64,000 nt of DNA. It comes from Lojkania enalia. Lineage: Eukaryota > Ascomycota > Dothideomycetes > Pleosporales. The DNA lies in NCBI GenBank assembly GCA_010094045.1, contig ML986584.1:620001-684000 (forward strand). The letters run 5' to 3'. The translations under genes and the position numbers were made by a program. Positions 52,361 through 62,264 of this stretch are shown here, in pieces; the first letter of the stretch is position 1; every line of letters starts with the position of its first letter. Below the pieces are notes generated by a model. The model was not told the DNA's origin. It searched no databases and was given only the letters and a program-made list of their open reading frames with translations.

Positions 52361-54889
52361 ATGGCAATTTTTCATTTCTTTAAGAACGCTTACACAAGCA
52401 CAAGGTGTGCTGAGGGCCACCTCACTACGGCTCTCGCCACTATCAACGTCCTGACCAAGGACCGTGCGGCCTTCGGGTGCGAGCCCGAGGCGCCCATATC
52501 ACTTTTGGCCTGTTTTGTATCCGCCCGAGAGGTAGAGGCAAGAAAGAAGGAGAGGGACCACGAGCTGGACCTCCACCAGCTCCACCTCACAATCAACAAC
52601 TACGCCAAAGTTGTTGAAAAACTTGAGATCACCAAGAAAGAGCGAGACCAGGCCAAGGAAAAGCTCGAGATCACCGAGAAAGAGCGTGAGAGCGCCAAGG
52701 ACCATGTTGCAGTGCTCGGAGCGAGCCACAAGGAACTGCAAAACGCTCGAAACACCATCGCCAGCATGGCCAATGAGCTCGAAATTGTGATCAAAGAGCG
52801 TGAAATCCTTAGCCAGAAGCTTTTTGCCGCCACTGAGGAGCTTGATCTTACCAAGAAAAGCCTAGAATCCACTTCTCTCGACCTCAATGATACCAAAACC
52901 CAACTCACCGAAGCTATTAGCCAGCACAGCCTCACTAGAATGGATCTCGAATGGGCAGTCGACCAGCAGAATCAGATACACATCGAACTTCAAACCACAG
53001 CTGCCAACAATGCGCACCTTCATCTCAGCCTGAACAACGTCTGTACCGAGCTTGTAGCAACCAAAGCTGCTTTCCACGAATCGCAGACCACCATCTCACA
53101 GCTCAATGCCGAAGTAAAGTCTCTTGGTAGTGCGGCCAAAGAGCTTGAAGACACACGGGCTGAGCTTCGCAAAGCGCAACTCCAACTCGCTGTATTCAGC
53201 ACTATTAAGTCGCCTTGCGGCAGATCACCTGAAGCCTCCCACAACTTCAATGTCTCCAGCGATTCCAGCACCGGCAGCTGCTCGCGAGTTACCACACCAA
53301 CCAAAGATACCGAATCCAATGACGAGATCGCGAAACTGCAACATGACCTCGCCGCCACTTACAAGGAACTTGCTAAAGCAAAGCAATGGGCCTGTGACCG
53401 CACCGCTAGCTGCATCTCGTGTCCGTACCATCTGCGCCGAGCACTCATGATCGCACGTGCTGCCGAGTCTGAAGCTAATAAGCTTGTTGATGAGGCAAGC
53501 ATGGACCGACTCCGAGCCTGGAATGAACTGGATGAGTATAAGAAGACTGAGGCGCGCTACCCAGTACTTATGGCTGACAAATGGCTTAAAGACCAAGCAC
53601 TCCTGGTCGCGAAAAGAATGTCTACGGGCTTGTATAGGGACGATGATATGCTCTTGGGCAGTGTGAATGAGAAGATTAAAGAGACGATTCAAGCCGCTGA
53701 TAAGGCTCGAGACGAAGGAGTTAGTGAGCGTGAGAGCGATAAAGAGAAGGAAATCTTGCAGTCCCAGGATAACATCAGCGACACTAGTAGCGAAACATGC
53801 GCCTTTATTTTATTTAGAGACCACAGCGACCATGAAGGTAATGGTTTGTTCGCGGCTGAAAGCGCTAAGACCCAGCGCATAGGTATTCTCATCTTAAGTC
53901 TCCAACGCAAAAGGTTATATAAACTAATCATATATCTTGTACAATCAGAAATAAAGGTCGACAACAGCGAGAAGAGCCAGAACATCCAGTATGGCATGGT
54001 AGAAAACTTCGCTAAAGAAGATCGAAACACTTCGCGCTTTACATTTGAGGATCCGGACATTATTAACGACATCACTAGCGCGGCTGGCGACGACGAGGTT
54101 TCAATCAAGGAGAAAGCTCTCGTTACAGTAGCTTCTACTACCCCTAGTATTGGCCATGAGTATAAGAGCCTCGTTGAAGAACCTCCCGACTCTAAACACA
54201 ATGATGATGGCGATGAGGATGACGATTCGGCCGCAGATTCTATTGTTTTTATTCTTGACTCCCCCTACGCGACTGCAGTGGCCGAAAATAAGATCCGCAG
54301 GCCTCCTACTCCAGAGCCTGAGGTTATGCATATCGACTCCGAAGCAGCTGTAAATGCAATACCACTAGGTCCCTCTCTAACGATAGGCCTAGAATCTACT
54401 CCAGGGTCACCTGTAGAGCCTACGCAACAGCCTGCTCTGTATTTAGCCATGGACCGTACCCGAGAGTCAGGCACGAAGAAGTCTACTGCAGGTTCGGCCC
54501 TCGAGCATCTCCCAGGGTCAGCCCTCCAACCCTTTACAGAACTAGCTAGAGAGCCTACTTCGGGCATTGCCGAGAAGCTAGTTATAGAGCAAGCCGCAGA
54601 TTCCGCGGGGGAGCTTAACCACAAGCCTACGCCAGAGTCAGCGACAAAGCCTACCGCCGAGCCTGTCGCAGAACCTACTACAGAGCAGCATATTCCAGGT
54701 CATCCATTGCTCACCTTGGTGCCCGAGCCTAAGCCGGTCACTAGGGAGGAGCATGAAGAGACTAAGCCCAAACTCACCAAACTTAGACGTAGGTTAGTAG
54801 GTCGCGATGGCGCGCGGTTCGTCCAGCAGACCATTAGAAGCCATTTGCTGGCGGACGACGGTGTGACTAAGAGGTCCAGTAGGAGGTAG
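52361..54889 (+). CDS. Coiled-coil protein with Pro/Glu/Thr-rich tail
   Basis: Single-exon gene for 842 residues from the ATG at 52361 (MAIFHFFKNAYTST); 881 if the ATG at 52244 is used. Residues about 55-300 form a long coiled coil with short degenerate repeats (KLEITKKERDQA, KLEITEKERESA, then VIKEREILSQKL). A middle segment contains CISCPYHLRRALMIARAAE, the only Cys-rich spot. The C-terminal 250 residues are acidic and then a low-complexity region of Pro/Glu/Thr/Ala units (TPGSPVEPTQQP, ATKPTAEPVAEPTTE), ending basic (RTIRSH-like, KRSSRR). No catalytic domain. This suggests a structural or scaffold protein. A decayed coiled-coil gene lies 0.8 kb upstream. Confidence 0.72.
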   Translation: MAIFHFFKNAYTSTRCAEGHLTTALATINVLTKDRAAFGCEPEAPISLLACFVSAREVEARKKERDHELDLHQLHLTINNYAKVVEKLEITKKERDQAKEKLEITEKERESAKDHVAVLGASHKELQNARNTIASMANELEIVIKEREILSQKLFAATEELDLTKKSLESTSLDLNDTKTQLTEAISQHSLTRMDLEWAVDQQNQIHIELQTTAANNAHLHLSLNNVCTELVATKAAFHESQTTISQLNAEVKSLGSAAKELEDTRAELRKAQLQLAVFSTIKSPCGRSPEASHNFNVSSDSSTGSCSRVTTPTKDTESNDEIAKLQHDLAATYKELAKAKQWACDRTASCISCPYHLRRALMIARAAESEANKLVDEASMDRLRAWNELDEYKKTEARYPVLMADKWLKDQALLVAKRMSTGLYRDDDMLLGSVNEKIKETIQAADKARDEGVSERESDKEKEILQSQDNISDTSSETCAFILFRDHSDHEGNGLFAAESAKTQRIGILILSLQRKRLYKLIIYLVQSEIKVDNSEKSQNIQYGMVENFAKEDRNTSRFTFEDPDIINDITSAAGDDEVSIKEKALVTVASTTPSIGHEYKSLVEEPPDSKHNDDGDEDDDSAADSIVFILDSPYATAVAENKIRRPPTPEPEVMHIDSEAAVNAIPLGPSLTIGLESTPGSPVEPTQQPALYLAMDRTRESGTKKSTAGSALEHLPGSALQPFTELAREPTSGIAEKLVIEQAADSAGELNHKPTPESATKPTAEPVAEPTTEQHIPGHPLLTLVPEPKPVTREEHEETKPKLTKLRRRLVGRDGARFVQQTIRSHLLADDGVTKRSSRR

Positions 54890-55654
54890 GAGGCCTACTT
54901 CATTAACAACTGGATATCTCGACTCTACCTCAGTGCGGTCGGTTCGAGAAATGCTTGAATGACAGGATTACTGCCACGTTCATAACATTTGATATACCGG
55001 GATCCGTCTTCACCGGAAAGCGGTACTTTTTGGCAAATCCTGTGCAGTCGAGAATGAATACGGCGTTTTGATTTCAACTGTTATGAGATACGGTTCACTA
55101 GGAAAGCGGCCCGCCTGCACGGCGTTGCGGATTCGGCTTTTTTTTTTTTTTATTTTCAGAGTTGACTGGAGCGGAAACAGCATGTTCACACAGAATTGGA
55201 TGATGCCTCCACAATACCCTAAAATAGCTTTCGCTTTGCTTGATACATGGGATAGAAAGACGAAACGCACCGAAAAAAAAAACATCTAAAGAATTTGGAA
55301 ACCTAAGATTTTTTTTTACTATTTATTTGATGATTGATATTTATATTGATGTTTATATGGTATCTTGACTATATAATAGCTCTGATGCAGTATGTTAGCT
55401 AGTATATTGGTATGTGATTCTATGGACCTTCGGTGGACCTTAGTTTGTTAGACATGCTCGAGCGCTAATTAAACTTCTGCCTTCCTCTTCCAAATCTCGT
55501 TAGACGGCACTCTTTTTAAGGACTGCTGCTGGAGTTCGCGGGGGCTCGCAGGGGATTGCTGGCTCCTAGAAGGGCTTCTTGACCGTGTATGGAGTTGTAA
55601 CCTTCAGCTCAGCGATTAGTATGTGGTAGATCAGATTGGTGAAGACAGCAGGGT
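54890..55654. other. Spacer between convergent genes
   Basis: AT-rich with a poly-T run at 55138-55151. No gene seen. Confidence 0.5.
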
Positions 55655-57348
55655 TCATCCAAACCCCAACAGCAGGATAGCAGCACTGGTGACGCCTGCC
55701 AAAGCAGCGTTCCATCTCTTCATCCCCTTCTCTGCCCCCGACGTCGGTTTCGAACTCTCGGGATTCATCGCAGCCACCCCTGCACCCTTTGTGGTCGCTA
55801 AAGTCGTTTGAACAGCCGGCGCATGGGTTGCAGACTGCCCGGGAACTATGGTCGTTATATTGCCTACCACCAGCATGGTTGATCCGGATGTCATCGTGGA
55901 AACAGAAATCAGAGTACCCTGGAGGGTAATAGGGTGTCCAGGATATAGGGTTTGAGAATTGATGATGTATTTTGTTGTTCCCGATACGACTTGAGTGGAG
56001 ACACTGGGCTCTGTGGGTTCAGGCGCCGGAAGTGTGGTTGTGAATCCGGAACCGATGAGTACGGTGGAGTGGATATCATTAGTAGTTATAGAGACGGCCA
56101 TGCCATCGATGGTTATTGGTTGGCCGACTACAAGTGTTGAGGAGTCGATTGCCCATTGAAAATTGCCTTTTACAGCGGTGGCGGTGATCTTGCCGATATT
56201 CACAACTTGTGTGACAGGGAAGTTGACAGCCGAAGTTACACCATTGGCCGCTGCCATAGTTCGCCCCTGCTGGTCGATAGACAAAGTTGTCGGGGCCGCT
56301 TCTGGGCCCACGGTGATCGGTGATCCACCTTGCGAAAGAGTCTTACCACCGATAACGAGGCCTGAAGTGATAGGTGTTGCTATCTGATCCCCTATAGTGA
56401 CTGGAGCGCTGGTAGATAGGTCAACGGATGAGGTAGAAGTGCCAACTATGACCTCAACTCCACCCATCGGATTATTCTTAATCACACTTGCATTTTGCCC
56501 GTCCCCAATCGTAGCAGTCTCTCCTGGCCTCAAGGTCGTGTCTCCAACGATAATCTGTGTCCCGGGCACTGGCTCTAACGTATGGTCCCTGTATGTCACT
56601 GGTGAAGTAGTCGGTGGATGTGTAATAGTAGACAAGGGCCCTGTGCCTAGTTTAGTTATGGGTATGTCTTCCCCAAAACCTCCTTGTACTGAGCTTTCAA
56701 GATGCGAGCGCAAACTTTCGACATATTCTGGCACGTCTGGAATAGAACTTTCTTTCGTTGACCGCGCATCTGTCGAAGTGGATTCCTCACCCGAAGACAA
56801 TTCTGCTGTTGGTTCAGGATTGTACCCAAACCCATTGCTTGCGCTCGACTCGAGGTGAGCTATTAGTGTCATCCACCCTGGTCCAAAAATTGACTTTATT
56901 ACGGCTCCGACATCAGCCAAGCTAGTCGTGGTACTAGGTATTGCATGGTTATTTGCGGTGACCGAACTGGCTGGGTAGTCGGGCGCAAGTTCCGTGATAG
57001 TGGCCGAGTATTCGATGTGCGGTTTGAATAGCCGTCGTTCTGATGTTGTTGTTTCCTCCGGTAGAAGCCCAGTGATTGTAGCGGTGCTTTCAAGGCGCAC
57101 TCTCTGTTGTGAAAGTGGAGTCGTGCTGGTGGTGACCGCCGTATGAAGCGGTTCTATAGGCGTAGTCGTAGTGGTGGTGGCATTAAGGATTGCTATGGAT
57201 CGGTAAGAGACTCGTATGGCTGGGCGAAGATATCTTGTGTTGAATACGAGATCGGTAAACAAATCAATCACTTACGCAAATCGTGCACATATGCACAAGA
57301 AGCGAATGACGCCAGGAAGAACACCAGAGCACCGTGTTCAATCAACAT
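55655..57348 (-). CDS. Secreted Ser/Thr-rich cell-wall protein, probably GPI-anchored
   Basis: Two exons (57348-57276 and 57219-55655) joined by a 56-bp intron (57220-57275; acceptor GCCCAG) give 545 residues. The first exon supplies a signal peptide (MLIEHGALVFFLASFASCAYV). The mature part is rich in Thr/Ser and carries repeated beta-type units of the form T.V.G..L.PG..ATIG, for example ITVGPEAAPTTLSIDQQG, STLVVGQPITIDGMAVSI, SQTLYPGHPITLQGTLISV. The C-terminus is hydrophobic and ends the protein (WNAALAGVTSAAILLLGFG) after a small-residue stretch (PTSGAEKG), as in GPI-anchored proteins. It probably sits in the cell wall or on the plasma membrane. Many fungal genomes carry such proteins; the precise role is unknown. 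Confidence 0.8.
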
Positions 57349-58785
57349 AGCGAGAGGCAGCGCTCGACGAGCGCGTTAACGAGGGCGCGGCGAGTGAAGC
57401 AGAGACCCCCAGAGTCTAAAAGATGGAGATGGATTTACCTATACCTGTATCGCTACCTTCCATGCCCAATTCGGGCCCGGCATAAACTATTGGACTAGCG
57501 CATCCTTCTGCAGGGGCTCTGACTCATCCACCAATCGTCATTCGTAGTTCGGCTGAGTAACTGATTAATCCAGAATTGATCATCGGAGGATGACCTGCCT
57601 TCTGGCGATATTGCGTGAGGACGAATTCAAATTCGGTCTCTAAGATGAGGTGAGACAAGCTACTCATGCCGGATTGTGTCACGAGGGAGATATTAACGTG
57701 TGAAGCATCGAGGTTGGTCCCTTGCACGCGTCGTGTCATATTGGCATCCCTTAAGCGTTTTAGGAAAGTCGAAAAGACTCAATTGCAGATACGCGAAGTT
57801 GTCTATGATGGATATTCGAGTTCGGAAGAGAGGCGCTCTACATAGTCGCAGAGCACACTCTTCTGGCCAAGTCCTCGTGCTTGTTTGCGCGAGATCCCAA
57901 CGCAACAAAGCCAAGAAACACACTCTGCGCAAGCAGACAGGCGCGTCCAGAGACGCAAGCGGGTCGGGTATGGCCCTGGCGCGATGATGTATGTGGGGAA
58001 TCTTAACTTTAGGTGGCGCATGAAGTTTGGCAGACTACCAAGCCGGCCCAATTTTGCTAACAGACTTAAGTCGTCAAGTTTTGAATTACCGGATCGTACT
58101 ACTCGTGGATAAAAGCGCCCATCATCGAGGCTCCATCTTCCTCGCTCTTCTCACATCTTACAGTTCTATTACAAACGTATAGCATGTGTACGCAGCGTTT
58201 CTGTTGATCAGGTCTACCATCACGAACCCGGATCGTTTGTTACTGATACGTCGCAAATTCAAATACTAGAAATCCTCAAGACAAGAGCCCCTCGTATCGT
58301 CCATTCTAGATATCATTTGAACGTTTTTGAAAGGCTTCGATCAGCCTCACAGTATCAATTACCGAGGTCATTTCCCGACAACGAGCCGCTCTCACTATGC
58401 ACACCCAAATCTTAAGCATCCCTCTGAAAAGGGGTGCGCCAGCAAATTCAAAGCGACATCACGTGCAAATTGGCTTGAAACCAAGAACATCCGCTCTAGC
58501 ACTAGCTAGACCGACCCTTTTACTATAGGACGCGGTAATGGTATCGCGTGAGACCGCTTCGAAACTAACCATGCAGCTGGTAACGATATTCGTCTTAACT
58601 CGAACACTTATCTCAAAGTCGCCGCCATCCCTCCTATTCAAAACCTCGTAGCGCGTCGCGTTCTCCTTAATCAACTCTTCCTTGCTCCGCACTCTTTGAT
58701 CGCATATGCACTGATGGTTCGCATAACGCCAAATTTATAGCGCCGCCCTAGAATTAATCACAAGACAATACGGCCCTTCCACGTT
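57349..58785. other. Intergenic region
   Basis: No convincing gene. A minus-strand frame at 58692-58459 is protein-like (KEELIKENATRYEVLNRRD) but short, without a clear start context or neighbours; it may be a remnant. Confidence 0.4.
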
Positions 58786-59319
58786 ATGAGCAACAAAGAT
58801 CGAGTGTTCGTTGCCTTGTATACGCGCCCGGGAAGTTCCGAACTCGACTCACTGTCCTCCGCGGCGTCGAAACCGAAATACACGAAATACCATTGGGGAA
58901 TATGGGTGGAACCGAAGAACAGCCAGGGCAACGGTACATCCTTCGACCTCGAAGACTCGGTCGCATTTTCTTCGGTTACTAATCCATTTGGCTGGCGTTT
59001 CCACATCGAGGATCATAAATGCCTCCCACCGCGCATGCTTGGCCGGATTATGATCGGAAAAGTGTTAGAAGGCATGCACGGAGGCGAGGTCGGCACCATA
59101 CTGAAGGTTATACCTCTGCCGAGCGACCCTGGGAACGTTATTGGGGATGCTGTAGCTTGGACCAAAGCTGCGATTGAGGAGCTTCAAGAGGCTGGTTGCG
59201 CGGAGAGGTTCTCCATCGATGCATTCATGGATGATGCGTTGGCCTACGCTATTCAATGGCATAAGAGCCCTGGAGCGCCTCAGAAAGTAAACTATACCTG
59301 GAGTCGCACATTCCCTTGA
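58786..59319 (+). CDS. DUF6914-like hypothetical protein
   Basis: Single-exon gene for 177 residues. It opens KDRVFVALYTRPGS and continues KYHWGIWVEPKN, then FHIEDHKCLPPRMLGRIMIG and a C-terminal FSIDAFMDDALAYAIQW, the pattern of a widespread fungal family of small uncharacterised proteins (DUF6914). The order of an N-terminal VALY strand, an HW strand and a helical C-terminus suggests a compact enzyme-like fold, but no catalytic role has been read from it. There is no signal peptide. Family assignment is from memory of the pattern, not from a search. Confidence 0.75.
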   Translation: MSNKDRVFVALYTRPGSSELDSLSSAASKPKYTKYHWGIWVEPKNSQGNGTSFDLEDSVAFSSVTNPFGWRFHIEDHKCLPPRMLGRIMIGKVLEGMHGGEVGTILKVIPLPSDPGNVIGDAVAWTKAAIEELQEAGCAERFSIDAFMDDALAYAIQWHKSPGAPQKVNYTWSRTFP

Positions 59320-60612
59320 CACTGAGATAAGGGACGACGTCGACCAATCTTGCTCGGAGCACGTCAGCGAACTGCATATTGTCATATTTCCTTTTAGACA
59401 CAAGGCATAGGTGCGGAAAAGTCAACCCTTCAAGCATAAGGGGATGCAAAGGGATGCCGATCACGTGATTTGACAATTCCGCGTATCCGCCCGCTCAACC
59501 TCGATGTCAGATAGACGAGCCGACCTTAAAAATCACCGGTTAATCCCATAAAACGTAAGGGAGCAAGTCATAAGCCCACTAGAAGTCCGATTCTTCGTTA
59601 TGCCTACGGTTATGTGACCTTGTCGCGTTTGCATGTCTTAGACCGTACAATTCAGATCAAATACCCACTGGAAAATCTGATTCAAGGATCATGCGTATCG
59701 GCATAGTGCCGTACATTCAGTTGTATCCTCGCCGTCTAGCCGATGTCCACAAGTTACAAACGCTAAAGCCGAGAGATTCCTCACTATTTGAAGTTATACC
59801 GTCAAGGCCGGTTCAAATCTGGGGTGTTGCGAGATATTAAAAAGGTTCATATCTGCAGAAAAGGGCTATGCTCGGTTTAAGAATGGGAATTAGAACCATA
59901 AGAGAAATCTCATCCCATGACGGCTATAAAAGAAGCGCAATAAATCTAAATAAGAATCTAGACGGCTGAACTTCGATTGAGTACACGGCCATAACACTTC
60001 TTGAGGTTACATAAATGGAAAATCACTCGTCAAAGAAAGATTATGCTACAATTACGAACCTTATGTATCTTCTAGCATCGTGTTAAAAATGATCACGGAA
60101 CCGTGTCCATGTTGGACGCGCGGTTCTTGCGCCACTACCATGCACACTTCGTTATCACGGCTTTGTATATGGCACACATATATTCTCATTGGTCTCTTCA
60201 TCAGAGGTCTATCTTAGTCTCTCTTCATGTATTTCTAGATCAAGGACCCATTACGCCTCCAGTTTCCGGAGAACCCTGAAATAACTCTAGACCCACTACT
60301 TGTGAAAAATTACATTTATAGGCTAGAATACGGTCGCGGCCTCAGTGAATCAGCCTCTACCTACGTCTGATACTTTACTTCGAATCCCTTTTCCTCTTAG
60401 ATGCAGACAACGCGGTCATTAACCGACCCAAACTCTCCACTTCCTCCGTGACAACCTGAGTCTCCTATTTCGTTTCCCGCTTATTCTCCAGGACATCGTT
60501 CATCTGCTGCCGAAGCGGGTTGAAGGGAGCTCCAGAAACACCACGGGCCCTGAACTCTTACTATCCTGTCTTGTGTGGCTTTGCATAGTTGCCGTCGAAT
60601 CAGCTCAGCCTC
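59320..60612. other. Gene-poor stretch
   Basis: No gene, RNA or repeat recognised; short frames only. Confidence 0.45.
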
Positions 60613-61372
60613 TCATTGATAATATATACCCCTCTCCTCCTTAGTCCGTACACTTGGATTGGCATTCCGGGCCGGATAGACACCAACTTCACCGCTCCTG
60701 CCATCAATCATTGTGATCACACTAGCATCTTCGGGCGTAAGCTCCTTGAGGTAGCTGTCGCAATTGTCTTCTTTCGGCAGGTGATTCGAAATGATGAAGC
60801 TCTTGATGACTCGGGCGATAGGCTTGCGCTTGCGCGGGCCGTCATAAGCCGTTGCTCCGTTCTTCGCTTCTGCAACTGTTCCGATGGGAGGGCGCTGCAT
60901 GTTGCTTGGATCACTTACTAAGATCCCTGGCCTCGCAGCATCCCGGAAAATGTCGAGCTCAACACAGTCACTGGTTGCTTCACAAACTGATTTGCCGTCC
61001 GACTTTGCGCTTAGAGGTTCGTGGATCAATTCGAGCTCTGAGATGTCTCTGATGTTATACGGCACATTTGGTGCATGATCAGTACCTGTCCGTTCTTCTA
61101 CATCCACACCTAATGACGAATTAGTCCCAGTTAGAGAAGGAAACCGTTACCTAATAAAGCTTACCTAGATCAGCCAGCAAAGTATCATTAGATCTTTTAG
61201 TTCTGCCTTGCCGACAAATATATATTTCGATCGGGGTATTGCAATCTAAATAATACAATGTCGTATAATTTCCATTAGCTGAGCTAGTGCTAGGAAATAT
61301 GGATTAGAAGAAACTCAGCCTTCATGCTTTCTGGAAATATCACGTAACAATTGCGTTAAGAGCTACCGACAT
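60613..61372 (-). CDS. Hypothetical three-exon protein
   Basis: Three exons fit in phase: 61372-61344 (starting MSVALNAIVT), 61289-61165 and 61109-60613, with introns of 54 and 55 bp (GT-AG; the first has a TTCTAAT branch site). The product is 216 residues. The middle exon reads NGNYTTLYYLDCNTPIEIYI, then CRQGRTKRSNDTLLADLG. The last exon has ISELELIHEPLSAKSDGKSV, CEATSDCVELDIFRDAARPG, and a basic patch PRKRKPIARVIKSF. No signal peptide or membrane segment. I do not recognise a family. The clean phase across two introns of typical size is the main support. Confidence 0.5.
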
Positions 61373-62264
61373 TTATGCAATCTTCACCTATCGCGCGCGC
61401 TTTAAATGTCTTCGTAGCACTTGAAGTATATTGTTAGTTGAATACTAGATCTATATTAACTTTCCTGAATTTCGGGGTCCTGTTCTTTCCTGTACAATTC
61501 TAACACGTGAGCTCTCTTCTCTGTATACATAATTCTTGTATTCAACCCCCTTCCTCGGCTCTCCTATATTCAACCAAGTTTCTATTATTGGTAAATCCAT
61601 ACTATTATGCTCCCTCTGCTACATTTACCAATGCTAGCCAATTCCCACGGATGTATCCTGTAAGTAAAAGAAAGCTTCTGGGAGTTCTCTCTTCATACAT
61701 TAGGCGGAGTTCTCTGGCTAGAACGTTAAAAAATAGTAGCAGCAAATAGAATGCTTTAAGTATTGCGCTGGTTCTATGCGTAATTGGATGCATGTAAGTG
61801 TCCTGGACGGTGCCATTATTAGCTCAGCATCTTCGTGGCGTAGCCTAGGCGCACTCTTGTGTATCGAGAACCTACGAAAATGCTGCTGCCTTCTTAGGGC
61901 TGACTTTGAATATGCTTTTAGTATCTTGAGGCTAAACTGTCATCGAATCAGCCTTCGGACCTCGATTGGACAAGCCTCACACGCCACATCGTATTCGAGT
62001 TGCATCTGGAAAATATTAGCGATTTTGTACCCAATAAAGAACTTCATGCTTATCTGAGCGACTTGAATGGATTTTGTGAGAGAAGGCAAATCATAGTTCG
62101 CAAATTAGGTAACCTCGAAGCCTCAATAAGGCGTCCTCAACATAAGCCGACTAGTTGCCATTAGCATATATTCACGTAACTCTTTCTCAATCCTGCAAAG
62201 AAGCATTTCCGGGCCAGTTATTGGTCTCAATCACGGTTTCTCCGTACGTAATTGTATCATTGTC
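61373..62264. other. Intergenic, 5' flank of the NLR gene
   Basis: No supported gene. A plus-strand frame at 61776-62057 is Cys-rich but lacks any recognisable feature. Confidence 0.4.
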
